Source: Cervus elaphus
Taxonomy: Eukaryota; Chordata; Mammalia; Artiodactyla; Cervidae
Assembly (NCBI RefSeq): GCF_910594005.1
Contig: NC_057845.1
Span: forward strand, 3,844,001 to 3,908,000
Length of the DNA: 64,000 nt
Direction of reading: 5' to 3'
Shown: one piece after another, positions 47,801-54,914 of the stretch
Layout of the letters: every line of letters begins with the position of its first letter
Position numbering within the stretch: position 1 is the stretch's first letter
Position numbers and translations under genes: made by a program
The notes under the pieces: generated by a model
Databases searched by the model: none
Told to the model about the DNA's origin: nothing
Seen by the model: only the letters and a program-made list of their open reading frames with translations

Positions 47801-50800
47801 GTTGGTCGCTCAGTTGTGCCCAACTCTTTTCGACCCCTTGGACTGCAGCCCACCAGGCTCCTCTGTCCATGGAATTCTCCAGGCAAGAATACTGGAGTCG
47901 GTATCCATTCCCTCCTGGTGACTCAGAGGGTGAACAGTCTAACTGCAATGCAGGAGACCCAGGTTCGATCCCTGGATCGGGAAGATCCCCTGGAGAAGGA
48001 AACAGCAACCCACTCCAGTATTCTTGCCTGGAGAATCCCCATGGACAGCAGAACCTGGCAGGCTACGGTCCACAGGGTCACAAAGAGTCAGGACATGACT
48101 GAGCAGCTTCACTTTCTCCAGGAGATCTTCCCAACCCAGGGACTGAAACTGGGTCTACCACATAGAAGGTAGATTCTTTACTATCTGAGCCACTGCCTTA
48201 AATTCTCTTCATCCTCAAATGCCTCCCTCTTCCATCGTGCCAGAAGCCCTAAATCTTCCCATTGCTGGGATTAGTCCTTTGCACAAAGACGTTAAGTCTA
48301 TGCAGTGAAATTGTATAATCTACAATATGGGCGCTCACCATACAATTCTTTCCATTTTTCCTGGTATGTCTGAAAACTTTTCATAATAAGATGCTGCAAA
48401 GGGGAAAAAGAAGAGAAGAAAGAAAGAAGGAAATCAGGTCCCCAGAAAGCTCTTGCTAAATACAGGTATTAATATTTTATCTGGAAGATAAAAAGCTTAG
48501 CCAAACTAACCAATCAGGTCATCAGAGATGGTAGAAGGTGGTGCCCGGTGGGGCCATAATTGGCAGAGTGCCAATTGTACACCTAATCTACTTGCTCCCT
48601 GGAATAACCCTGCATGCTAGACCGGGCAGATGCTCTGACTGCAATCCTACAGCTTCTGAAACAAAGGGTTGGGGAGTTACCTGCCTGAGATAACTGCCCA
48701 GAATGAGCTAGAAGGTGCTGAAGCCCAGATGAAAAATTGAGATGCCTGCCTCCTGGTGTCACCTGCTTTCCATCGAGGGTAGAGCCGGGTGGAACCCCTA
48801 GTAGGCCCTGAGTGTCATCCACAGAGCAGCCCGGAGCCCTGATCACCTTCTGTGTGACCTTGGACAAGTCACTCAGCCTCTCTGAGCCTTGTTTCCACAG
48901 CAGCCAGAGTGCTCTAGATTCCTACCTCTGGGGCTGTGGAGCGCGTCGGTGCTAGGAGGAGGGGGCAAGCGGGCCTGGCCTTGAAGAGCTCAAGAAAGGG
49001 GCCCGTGGCTCCCTGTCAGGAGCAGGAGGGAGGGTTAAAGTGCGAAGACAACAGAAAAGCAAGGGGGACCCTGCGGACCCCACCTCACACACTCACCCAA
49101 GAAAGTGGTGTTACCATGTAGGTGTGTTTCCCATAGAAGGTCTGTGCGTGTGTTTCAAAACAACTCGTCTCCTGCCCTTTAGGTTTAGTACTTGTAGGTT
49201 CAGGGATTAATGAGCCCACCTGCCCCCAAGTGACAAGGCAGCCTCTCTCCAAAGGCAAGAGTGGGTGCTCAGCGCACCCAGGGCCCGAGCCCAGCACTTG
49301 TATGGACCAGGCACTTGGAGTCTAAATGCTCCTTAATGAGAACCCTGCGTGGTGGTTGCTACCTCACTTTACAGATGAGCACTCTGAGGCTCGGGGGCAC
49401 AGGTGACGGCAAGGGTGTGAGCCCAAGAATCCGACCCAGATCTATGCTAGGAGACCCTGCAGCGTCTTTCTCAAGGGAGATGAATGGAACTACTCCTCTA
49501 AACCATCCTCATTCCATCATCTTTGATTACTTGTCTTCTGGAACGTACAGAGAGAGGATGTTATGCTTTGGCTTCATGTCCACCTCGCCACACCTCTCTT
49601 CCTTCATCCACCCCCAAACACACTCACAGTGGAGACCTGAAATCACTCTAGCAAATCCCAGGGGCCACATCCAGGAAAGAGCTGCTTCCCGTTTACACGA
49701 ACCTAAAGATCAGGAGGAACCACCAGTTCCCAGGGCCTGGGTGCTGCCCCTGGGATCACAGGATCACTGTGGACCTAATCTGTGTTCTAGCAAGTGATGC
49801 TATACTGAGGGCCTGGTGGACAGAAATTGGAGGGTTTTTTTTTTTAGGGATTGGATGGTACAATCCAATACCTTCCTTTTACAGGTGGGGAAACTGAGGC
49901 AGGGCAGTGAGAAGGGCTCCAAGCCCAGGTCTCTAGACTCCTGGCCCAGTGTTTCTCCCTGGGCCCGCAGCTGCAACTGGGAACTGAAATATGAATAAAA
50001 TAGCCACTGCTTCAGGACAGCATCTCAGAGGGACATCCTGAGAACCACTGTGGACCATGGCCATGGATGGTCCCACTGATTCCCGTCTTCAGGAGGCAAG
50101 AAAGTCCCAAGAGACCAACGTGCCCCCCTGTGGATCCTGGGTCTGAGGGAAGGCATGGGGGCTGCCCCCCACCCCGGGTGGGGCCGGTCAGGGATCAGGA
50201 CCCAGGATCAGCCCTTCTCTGTTCACTCTAGAACCACGGTAAAAGCAGGAACTGGGAGACCCAGGCAATCCAACCTCCCCAGGGAGAACTGGGACTGTGA
50301 TTCTAGAAGGCATCAAGGCGAGAAAGAGAGATGGAGCATGTGAGCGGAAATGAGGAAGAGGGGTAGGGAGACACGCAGCGGGCATGCACAGACAGGACAC
50401 ACGCATGAAGCCACGCAGGGGTGCTAGTGTGTGAGCGCGAAGCCAGGTGGGGTTAGAAAGGAGAGGCTTACTTCAGTAGTTTGATATTACACATAATCAG
50501 CTCCTTCCAGTTAACAAAAATCATAGCACCCTCTTTTTCTGTCAGCAGCTCAGACTCCATCAGGGGTTTCTGAAAGATCTACAGATGCAGAAAACGAAGC
50601 AGTTCAGAAAGCAAACAGTTAGCTTGAAATTCAAACACACGCAATGCACCGGTCTGTTCGGAGCAACGGGAAGGCCCGAGGTGTCTGCAGCCCTGCTCGG
50701 GGGCTCAGAAGCTGCCGAGTTTCTGAAGCAAGTGGTCCCCCTTCTGCTGCGGGGGGCATGGGGCCGGGGTTCCCCATCGGGTCCATGCACAGGTTTACAA

Positions 50801-52466
50801 GGAGGCCCACTAAACTCTGGAGGACGGGCCTGAACTTGGCAGGGAATCAGCTGGGGGCTCTGGACAAAGGCACTCATGCTCTCCCAGCTGGCCACGGGCC
50901 AGACGTGGGGGTTGAGAGATGCCCTGGGGTTGGTGGGGGGTGGCTCACACATTCCTGGCCCAGCATCTACGGCCCAGACAAGACTCTGGAGCTCCCAGGG
51001 AGCAGAGCCTCCACCCAGCAGCCTTGGGGACGGGATGGACCCCACGGCTCTGCCCACAGCTGAGGCTGGACCTCGGGCAGAGCCAGGGGGTACAGGCCTA
51101 GCCCCGAGGGGGCACAGCTCCTCTCCTGGGCTCCAGGCCTAGCCTCGAAGGGGTGGGCCACTCGCAGTGTATCACGGATCTCAGCTGAGCCCCCCCATGG
51201 CAAGCCCCCTGCCTAGAGAGAGGTGGTTGTTACCGCTGGAGGCAGGCCACTCACTGGAAGGTTCCTTAGGGACCTAGTTTTTTAGGGACCTTAGTTTACT
51301 TCAGCCTGTCTTTGAAATAAACTTGGCTGGACTGAGGCTGATCCCCGGGAGCCCCTACCCTTCATGGGTCCTCAAGCTGATGTTGAACCGGGCCTCCACC
51401 AGGCCACGCACAATATGCCACATTTAAGGGCGTGACACTCACACCCTCGGCACCCGAGACTCTTAGTGACGGTCCCGTGTCTTGAGAAAGCGGTGCTTTT
51501 CATCCCAGTGCTTCCTAAGCACTCATGATGGCCTTGGGGGCCATCAACCCACCCTGCGTCCAGGACCACTCCACACTGGGTCAGCGAGCCTTGTCTTCCC
51601 AGGTTAGTAAGGAGGAGATGATCAGGGCAGACGGTTTCATGACTGTTGGGGGTGGGGGTGTGGTTCCCACACTCTCACAGTACTTCGCAGACTATAGGGG
51701 CACCTGGACACCCAGTTCGGCAAGCCCCCGACCCCTAACATGCCAACGTCCCACATGTCTGGACCAAAAGCTTCCCGAAACGCAGGGGGTTCCCAACTCT
51801 GCATCTTCTCATCCGCCTGGACCAGGCAGCCTAGGCCTGTCAAGAGTTCCCTGGGAGGAAAGCTAAAATGAGGCATTGTCCCAGACGGGGTCAGGGGTGT
51901 GTGCAGGAGGCCCTGGGGAGGAAGCATCTTCATTCCCTTTCACAGACCCTTCTTGGGAGTGATGGGCGGCATGAGGAATAACTCAAGCTAGCAGCCCCCC
52001 GGCCGCCGCGTTGAAATGCCACTGCCAAGGGCTGGGAGGTGGCGCTCCGTGGCCTCAGGTAGTTGGTGGCAAGTTGTCTGAGTGGGGCCCCGACGCCCAC
52101 CTCACCGCCCGCGTGTCCCGCCCCAGGCCTCCTCACGGGCTTGAGGGACCCCTGCCCCCTCTGTGGACAGAACTCCCAGTTGGCCATGGATGAGAAGGAA
52201 CCCTCTTCTCTCGGGAAAGCATCTCCTACGTGACATCCTGTCCAGAGGTTCCCAGACACCTGAGAGCTTCTCAGCCTGGGAAGGAGGACTCCGCCTCCTT
52301 GACAGGGACCCCAGCCCCCCGCCCGCACCCCCAGCCGCCCTCACCTCTGTGACCAGCTGCAGGTCATTCACGTAGTTCTCCTCTGTGACAATGAGCTCGT
52401 GGATGTACCCCTGTCTCTTTCTCTCAGTTGGGGTCAGCATATCCAAGAGGTGTAAGTCTGAACACC
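22320..52466 (-). CDS. ITSN1: ITSN1 (intersectin-1) long isoform, C-terminal DH-PH-C2 part; 11 exons, 5' part outside window
   Basis: Joined on the - strand: 52466-52345, 50578-50472, 44020-43837, 41879-41781, 36197-36030, 31948-31736, 29727-29606, 28605-28523, 28168-28085, 26412-26239, 22468-22320. All borders are GT-AG and all phases join, giving 500 residues and a TAG stop. Intersectin-1 is a scaffold of clathrin-mediated endocytosis. The long, brain-enriched isoform adds a Dbl-homology domain that loads GTP onto Cdc42, a PH domain and a C2 domain, linking endocytosis to actin assembly. In window residue numbers, DH is about 16-202, PH about 240-350 and C2 about 358-475. The DH signature [17 protein letters not shown] is intact. 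The EH and SH3 modules are encoded upstream, beyond the window. Identity is recognised from the sequence. Confidence 0.97.
22936..23064 (-). mobile_element. CHR-type SINE
   Basis: Reverse orientation with tttttattttggctacatc at the tail side and cttaaccactggacctccag in the head. In the last ITSN1 intron, head to head with the next element. Confidence 0.82.
23098..23212 (+). mobile_element. CHR-type SINE
   Basis: gacttcccgggtggcccc, gggaactaagatcctgcatg and ggcagggccaaaaaaaat; its A-rich tail runs into the AT microsatellite. Confidence 0.82.
23213..23286. repeat. Compound (AT)n(AG)n microsatellite
   Basis: About 40 bp of AT repeats followed directly by about 35 bp of AG repeats, growing from the tail of the preceding SINE. 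Confidence 0.95.
23706..25430 (-). mobile_element. BovB (RTE) LINE, 5'-truncated, broken reverse transcriptase
   Basis: About 1.7 kb in antisense to the + strand. Translation of the - strand in several frames gives reverse-transcriptase pieces: an upstream block at 25408-24953 with [17 protein letters not shown] and [10 protein letters not shown], then frame breaks, then 24764-24411 with the catalytic YADD ([14 protein letters not shown]). The 3' part (24400-23706) is the BovB 3' region whose end resembles Bov-A. A poly-T run at about 24436 interrupts the coding strand. The endonuclease half is missing, so the copy is dead. It lies in the last ITSN1 intron. Confidence 0.92.
26239..26412 (-). 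CDS. ITSN1: ITSN1-L exon, C2 domain core
   Basis: 174 nt coding [20 protein letters not shown], then the C2 motif [14 protein letters not shown] and [15 protein letters not shown]. The acceptor is ctccag and the donor gtgagt. The pattern SNPYCEV...NPKWN is typical of type-II C2 domains. Confidence 0.98.
26851..27060 (-). mobile_element. Bov-tA SINE
   Basis: gtcgctcagtcttgcccgac to agcaccacttgggaagcc, reverse orientation, in ITSN1 intron before the last exon pair. Confidence 0.88.
27061..27133 (+). mobile_element. Bov-A SINE fragment
   Basis: catggacagaggagcctgg to gctgagcgactgagc, forward orientation, directly abutting the reverse SINE and so making a tight inverted pair. Confidence 0.82.
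27165..27391. repeat. Left arm of a large imperfect palindrome
   Basis: Reads as the reverse complement of 27488-27731 over some 230 bp with scattered mismatches. Shared blocks include ccacctggctttaaaa, atcctaaatttccttcca, ttattcccatccacc and ttgccttccagagagat. The spacer between the arms is about 96 bp. Confidence 0.88.
27488..27731. repeat. Right arm of the palindrome; MER2-like end plus L1-type flank
   Basis: Begins with the MER2-like terminus (ctgcaggtgtggaatctac) and runs into L1-type 3' sequence (cgggaaggaaatccaaag) that continues to about 28000. The right arm is continuous with its surroundings and the left arm is not, so the right arm looks like the original. Confidence 0.8.
27640..28010 (+). 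mobile_element. L1 3' end, interrupted by a SINE
   Basis: ctctgtagtaacctaaacgg to gcattgtaaagcaa, broken by a Bov-tA SINE, then resuming taaagcaactatcctccag and an A-rich end aaataaagtaaag. Confidence 0.75.
27761..27966 (-). mobile_element. Bov-tA SINE inside L1 tail
   Basis: Complete reverse Bov-tA with target-site duplication taaagcaa at 27753-27760 and 27967-27974. Confidence 0.92.
28085..28168 (-). CDS. ITSN1: ITSN1-L exon, start of C2 domain
   Basis: 84 nt coding [20 protein letters not shown] to CRSH and the first base of a Gly codon. [13 protein letters not shown] is the first strand of the C2 domain. The exon is short and its reading frame is closed just outside; it was found by walking the phase between its neighbours. 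Confidence 0.96.
28383..28458. repeat. Perfect 38-bp tandem duplication
   Basis: 28383-28420 is repeated base for base at 28421-28458. It lies 65 bp beyond the donor of the PH C-terminal helix exon of ITSN1. Confidence 0.95.
28523..28605 (-). CDS. ITSN1: ITSN1-L exon, PH C-terminal helix
   Basis: 83 nt coding [20 protein letters not shown] to REKAYL, the amphipathic helix carrying the invariant PH Trp (TAW), with a split Val codon at the end. The donor is gtaagg. Confidence 0.97.
29606..29727 (-). CDS. ITSN1: ITSN1-L exon, PH domain second half
   Basis: 122 nt coding [20 protein letters not shown] to TLRAESINE plus two bases of an Arg codon. The acceptor is tttcag and the donor gtaaga. Confidence 0.97.
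29895..30120 (+). mobile_element. BovB 3' end
   Basis: ggaaaagaccctgatgctgg, gatggcatcaccgactcaat, gcctggcgtgctgcagtcc, ending gactgagtgactgaactg. The same sequence as the 3' portion of the long BovB copy, in forward orientation. Confidence 0.88.
30518..30848 (-). mobile_element. Composite BovB-tail / Bov-tA element with one target-site duplication
   Basis: A BovB 3' piece (30541-30688) is joined to a Bov-tA body (30689-30848), both in reverse orientation. One pair of direct repeats, ccatcaactcta at 30506-30517 and 30849-30860, encloses the whole. Confidence 0.82.
31230..31345 (+). mobile_element. L2-like 3' end fragment
   Basis: actggactgtgaaccccatc followed by gctaataaacgtttgtcaat has the form of an L2 3' end. 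Weak call. Confidence 0.4.
31368..31563 (+). mobile_element. Bov-tA SINE
   Basis: gtttccatggtggctcagtg to caaatacaactgaccaact; diverged copy in the ITSN1 intron between the two PH exons. Confidence 0.88.
31736..31948 (-). CDS. ITSN1: ITSN1-L exon, PH domain first half
   Basis: 213 nt, 71 codons, [20 protein letters not shown] to LQYKMYKT. It contains the PH strand pattern [20 protein letters not shown]. The acceptor is cctcag and the donor gtaagt, phase 0 both sides. Confidence 0.98.
32620..33040. repeat. Complex minisatellite with two embedded (CA)n runs
   Basis: Repeats of ctctatcatctcatgctct and related forms make up 32620-32880. These change into an 18-bp array (ggttctatcatcccccca) at about 32907-32970 with four near-perfect units. 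CA runs lie at about 32727-32752 and 32839-32873. Confidence 0.88.
33965..34086 (-). mobile_element. CHR-type SINE
   Basis: ggcgttggctgtgcctcaag, then gtcctaaccactggccttcc and agggaagctcc; reverse orientation. Confidence 0.75.
34184..34310 (+). mobile_element. CHR-type SINE
   Basis: ggggaattccctagcagtcc, ggttggggaactaagatcct, gcatggtgcagcc and a long A tail; forward orientation, head to head with the previous one. Confidence 0.85.
34600..34880 (+). mobile_element. L2-like 3' end
   Basis: aatccaggactgtaggcttc, then ggccaggcactcagtaaatg and cttattgaataaatgagtg, the usual end of L2-type repeats. Confidence 0.55.
36030..36197 (-). CDS. ITSN1: ITSN1-L exon, end of DH and DH-PH linker
   Basis: 168 nt, 56 codons, [20 protein letters not shown] to HVQCEGLSE, phase 0. 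The donor is gtaacg, a GT donor weaker than its neighbours; the acceptor is tgtag. Confidence 0.97.
36765..36883 (+). mobile_element. Bov-tA SINE, 3'-shortened first copy
   Basis: gggcttccctgaggctcagc to ctccagtattcttgg, where it is followed at once by a second head. Confidence 0.85.
36884..37095 (+). mobile_element. Bov-tA SINE, complete second copy
   Basis: gtttccctggtggctcagat to acacaactgagtaactaag, abutting the first copy in the same orientation. Confidence 0.9.
37327..37535 (+). mobile_element. Bov-tA SINE
   Basis: gggcttccctgatagttcag to ggacaagactgagtggt, in the ITSN1 intron between DH exons. Confidence 0.9.
37673..37864 (+). mobile_element. Bov-tA SINE
   Basis: acttcccttgtggctcagct to gacacgactgagtgactttc, only about 140 bp after the previous copy. 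Confidence 0.9.
37890..38047 (+). mobile_element. MER5A-like hAT fossil
   Basis: catatcagaatccccagggg and ggtaattctaaagtgcaacc followed by gaggaccactgctct are the 3' half of a MER5-type element. Confidence 0.5.
38242..38455 (+). mobile_element. Bov-tA SINE
   Basis: gacttcccaggtggcgctag to gacgtgactgagtggctaag. Confidence 0.9.
39050..39290 (+). mobile_element. MIR-like ancient SINE
   Basis: ctctattttacagataaagg, gaagttgcccaaggacacac and gagattcaaacccaagcagc are in MIR order. Confidence 0.65.
41022..41239 (+). mobile_element. Bov-tA SINE with target-site duplication
   Basis: Full copy between direct repeats tttctctctttct at 41009-41021 and 41240-41252. Confidence 0.92.
41387..41602 (+). mobile_element. 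Bov-tA SINE with target-site duplication
   Basis: Full copy between direct repeats ttcacagtaa at 41377-41386 and 41603-41612. It lies about 180 bp from the DH signature exon at 41781. Confidence 0.92.
41781..41879 (-). CDS. ITSN1: ITSN1-L exon, DH signature helix
   Basis: 99 nt, 33 codons, [16 protein letters not shown] followed by the DH conserved region 3 helix [17 protein letters not shown], the most recognisable RhoGEF motif. The acceptor is tttcag and the donor gtaagt, phase 0. Confidence 0.98.
43837..44020 (-). CDS. ITSN1: ITSN1-L exon, DH domain middle
   Basis: 184 nt completing the Lys codon, then [20 protein letters not shown] to [11 protein letters not shown]. The acceptor is gtgcag and the donor gtgagg. 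The segment reads [10 protein letters not shown] recall RFCSRQLNG in human, so the second Cys (TGC) may be a CpG-transition change from CGC. Confidence 0.97.
44252..44283. repeat. A(20)T(12) inverted homopolymer
   Basis: A run of about 20 A is followed directly by about 12 T, about 230 bp from the DH exon at 43837-44020. Confidence 0.85.
44573..44778 (-). mobile_element. Bov-tA SINE with target-site duplication
   Basis: Reverse copy between tatgttcaggaaag (44559-44572) and tatgtccaggaaag (44779-44792), one mismatch. Confidence 0.92.
46320..46399. mobile_element. 80-bp mariner-derived miniature element
   Basis: Ten-base terminal inverted repeats ttgggttggc and gccaacccaa are perfect. The left end continues caaaaatttcattcagg, like the end of the ruminant mariner family. 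Only the two termini remain, with no transposase. Confidence 0.8.
46410..46500 (+). mobile_element. MIR-like fragment
   Basis: gttggggaaactgaggcatg and ccagagtcacacagctcac belong to the MIR core. Confidence 0.55.
46814..47024 (+). mobile_element. Bov-tA SINE
   Basis: gggcttccccgggggctcag to acacgactgagcgacttc. Similar flanks tggagtatagt and tggagtatggt suggest the target-site duplication. Confidence 0.9.
47035..47225 (-). mobile_element. L1 3' end, antisense
   Basis: ctttacaacgtcgtgttaat and ttctgctgtacagagatgtg are the reverse complement of the L1 tail (cagcagaaact...acattgtaaagc). Confidence 0.65.
47799..48196 (-). mobile_element. Bov-tA SINE split by a second SINE
   Basis: The tail half 47799-47909 (gtgttggtcgctcagttgtg to ggtatccattcc) and the head half 48118-48196 (caggagatcttcccaaccc to ctgagccactgcc) are one reverse Bov-tA in the right order. 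Confidence 0.88.
47910..48117 (+). mobile_element. Bov-tA SINE nested in another Bov-tA
   Basis: Forward copy from cctggtgactcagaggg to gactgagcagcttcacttt, sitting exactly between the halves of the reverse copy. Confidence 0.88.
50472..50578 (-). CDS. ITSN1: ITSN1-L exon, DH domain
   Basis: 107 nt coding [20 protein letters not shown] to IMCNIKLL plus two bases of a Lys codon. The acceptor is ctgtag and the donor gtaagc. Confidence 0.97.
52345..52466 (-). CDS. ITSN1: ITSN1-L exon, start of DH domain
   Basis: 122 nt: two bases completing a split codon (probably Trp), then 40 codons from [10 protein letters not shown] to NDLQLVTE. It contains DH conserved region 1 ([18 protein letters not shown]), whose Glu residues contact switch I of Cdc42 in DH families. 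The acceptor (tttgcag) and the gtgagg donor are clear. It is the most upstream ITSN1 exon in the window. Confidence 0.97.
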
Positions 52467-52672
52467 CTGCAAAACACAACCATGGGAGCATTCAGTCCAG
52501 GCCTGGGGAGCTTCCCAGGGAAGGTTCCCCAGGGCCCTGCAGCCTCGGGCCGGGGGGACCGTCGTTGTCCCCTGAACAGATCGGTCCAAGTCCTACACCA
52601 GCACTTGTGAAGGTGAGCTAATTTGGAAACAGGGCCTCCAGATGCAATCAAATTAAGATGGAGTCACACTCA

Positions 52673-52808
52673 AGACTCCACAGGGCAGGCCAGTGGTTAC
52701 GACTCTGTACTTCCATTGCAGGGGGCCTGGGTTCAGTCCCTGGCTGGGGAACTAAGATCAGTGCATGCCATGTGATGTGACCAAAAAATAATTAACATTA
52801 AAAAAAAA
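52673..52808 (+). mobile_element. CHR-type SINE
   Basis: ggccagtggttacgactctg, gctggggaactaagatcag, gatgtgaccaaaaaataatt. Flanks agatggagtcacactca and agatgaagtcatattca look like a diverged target-site duplication. Confidence 0.82.
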
Positions 52809-53097
52809 AAAGATGAAGTCATATTCAGTTGGGGCAGGACCTAAGTCAATATGGCTGTTGTTCTTGTGGACACAGAGACAGACAGGAACGCCACGTGACA
52901 ACAGAGGCAGAGACTAGAGTGACGCGTCTACAAGCCAAGGAACGCAGGCATTGCTGGCAGCATCAGAAGCTCAGGGAAGGGCATGAAGCTCACTCCCCTC
53001 TGAAGCCTTCAGAGGAACGTGGCCCTGCCCACGCCTGCTGAGAACTAGGACAAAATGAACCTCTGTTGTTTTAAGCCCACCCAGTTTGTGGGCATCT

Positions 53098-53325
53098 CTT
53101 TTTGCCTTTTCATACTGTTCATGAAGTTGGAAAAGACCCTGATGCTGGGAAAGATTGAGGGCAGGAGGGGAAGGGGGCGACAGGATGAGATGGTTGGATG
53201 GCATCACCGACTCAATGGACATGAGTCTGAGCAGACTCTGGGAGACAGTGAAGAGCAGGGAGGCCTGGTGTGCTGCAGTCCATGGGGTCGTAAGGAGTCA
53301 GACACGACTGAGCGAGTGAACAGTA
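53098..53325 (+). mobile_element. BovB 3' end with target-site duplication
   Basis: ttggaaaagaccctgatgct to gactgagcgagtgaacagta. Direct repeats agtttgtgggcatct (53083-53097) and agtttgtggtcatct (53326-53340) differ by one base. Confidence 0.88.
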
Positions 53326-53439
53326 AGTTTGTGGTCATCTGTTACAGAGCCGCAGGAAGCTAACACAGACGGTGCACGCCTGCTTCAGCAGAACCGCTGA
53401 GTGTGCAGAGTGAGAAGCCGTAGTGACAGCTGGCTGACG

Positions 53440-53660
53440 CTTCCCGAGGGCTCCCTCCATGCCAGGTGCTGTCCCAGGAGCTGGATCCTGACAGCTGTGT
53501 TTAACGCTCACTTAGACCCTACAGTTATTTCCATTTTACAGATGGGGAAACTGAGGCTTCGAGAGGTTGCCTCACCCAAACTCTGTCAGCAGGGTGATGA
53601 TGGTGAAGCCAAGCCAGGACCCTGACACTGTGATCAGCGCCTGGGCTCCTACCTCAGATC
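53440..53660 (+). mobile_element. MIR-like ancient SINE
   Basis: gttatttccattttacagat, ggggaaactgaggcttcgag and the following gaagccaagccaggacc are in MIR order. Confidence 0.6.
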
Positions 53661-54344
53661 ACTGCTGTTGGGTCCCAGCTACAGTGGGGCAGATGGTTAT
53701 CTCAGGTCTGGTTTATGGAGGATGAGGTGGCTATGCCGAGGTTCCCAAGGGGCCTGGGGACAGGGCCAATGTGGGCACATCCAGACACCGCTGGGCAAAC
53801 TCTCCTGGACCAGGCTGCAGCCCTGCACCCACGGGACTGGGGCGGCTAGCATGCAGACAGACTGGGAACCCCGCTGGGTGCAGCCGGGTGCAACTGTGGC
53901 CACGGTGCCCAGGGAGTGGGTTCTGTGGCCCTGCGGGGGGGTGGGGGTGGGGCGGGCAGGCACAACAGGTGATGCCTGCCTTGGTTTCTACTCACTTAGC
54001 TGGTTATTGGGGTTTGTCTGCTTTGAACGTTCTCAGGTTATAGTTAGAGGCTGCCCCCTGACTTGGGCACACTGGAATGTGGGGTGGGGAAGCTCGATTC
54101 TCTGGGGTACCCCCCATGCAGGTCTGGACCCACCTCTTCCAGGTCAGGATTCCCCCACCCTCCTTCTTTTTATCAAGGGTTTCTTTTTTCAATCACAGAA
54201 ACCAGATTTGTAAAGAAGACTGGGAGGGGTCTTAGGTGTAGTTGGGGGTGAGGGCGTGGAGCCCCATTCACTCGCTGTTCTCATCCCTCCCTCTCCCACA
54301 AGGGGGCAGCGTGGAGCACAGCGTGAAACCCCGCCACTGGACAC

Positions 54345-54730
54345 CAGTGGTTCTCAAAGTGGGGTCCCCAGGCCAGCAGTAGTACCTAAGAGCTTATGAG
54401 AAATGCAGATTCTCAGGCTTCTGCTGAATTGACTGTGGAATCAGGGCCCAGGAGTCTGATTTAACAAGTTCTCTGGGTGACTTTTTAGGGACACTAAAGT
54501 TTGAGAGGGCTTCCCTGGCAGCTCAGACTGTAAAGACTCTGCCTGCGATGTGGGAGACCCAGGTTTGAACCCCAGGTTGGGAAGATCCCCTGGAGAAGGT
54601 AATGGCAAGCCACGTCAGTATTCTTGCCAAGAGAATCCCATGGTCAGAGGAGCCTAGTGGGCTACAGTCCATGAGGTTGCAAAGAGTCAGACACGACTGA
54701 ATAACACACACATGGTTTGAGAAGCCTGCT
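54345..54730 (+). mobile_element. MER5A-like hAT fossil, split by a SINE
   Basis: cagtggttctcaaagtgggg, gagaaatgcagattctcagg, ctgatttaacaagttctctg, then after the SINE gtttgagaagcctgctctg. The start and end are the inverted termini of MER5A. Confidence 0.78.
54507..54714 (+). mobile_element. Bov-tA SINE with target-site duplication
   Basis: Full copy flanked by gtttgaga at 54499-54506 and 54715-54722, inside the MER5A-like element. Confidence 0.92.
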
Positions 54731-54880
54731 CTGAACTCTAGTTCCTCAGCTTCCATCTTCCCCTGAAGGAGTTTCTAGGTTCATGACTGATCTAGTCCAG
54801 ATGCTGGAAGCTACTTCAAAAAGAATGATCTTTCTGGGGCGAATGACATCATAGACTTCTTGGTAAACGCTTCATTGTGC

Positions 54881-54914
54881 CTGAGATTGACTCTGAGTTC
54901 AGAGTCAATCTCGG
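54881..54914. repeat. Short near-perfect hairpin
   Basis: Arms ctgagattgactctga and tcagagtcaatctcgg, 15 of 16 bases complementary, with a 2-base loop. Confidence 0.9.

Larger units (their letters stand above)
52600..53370 (+). mobile_element. MaLR-type LTR remnant, interrupted
   Basis: Non-coding LTR-like order: atttggaaacagggcctcc, acgcgtctacaagccaagg, ctctgttgttttaagccacc (as ..gcccacc), aagtttgtggtcatctgtta, gctaacacagac. A CHR SINE and a BovB tail are inserted in it. No retroviral gene is present. Confidence 0.6.

Noticed and set aside
49261..49797. 178-residue open frame on the + strand
   Set aside because: Lies in an ITSN1 intron, with no recognisable protein and no exon-like borders; probably chance.
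53668..54213. 181-residue open frame on the + strand
   Set aside because: GC-rich intron sequence with G runs (53930-53960); composition gives few stops and nothing is recognisable.
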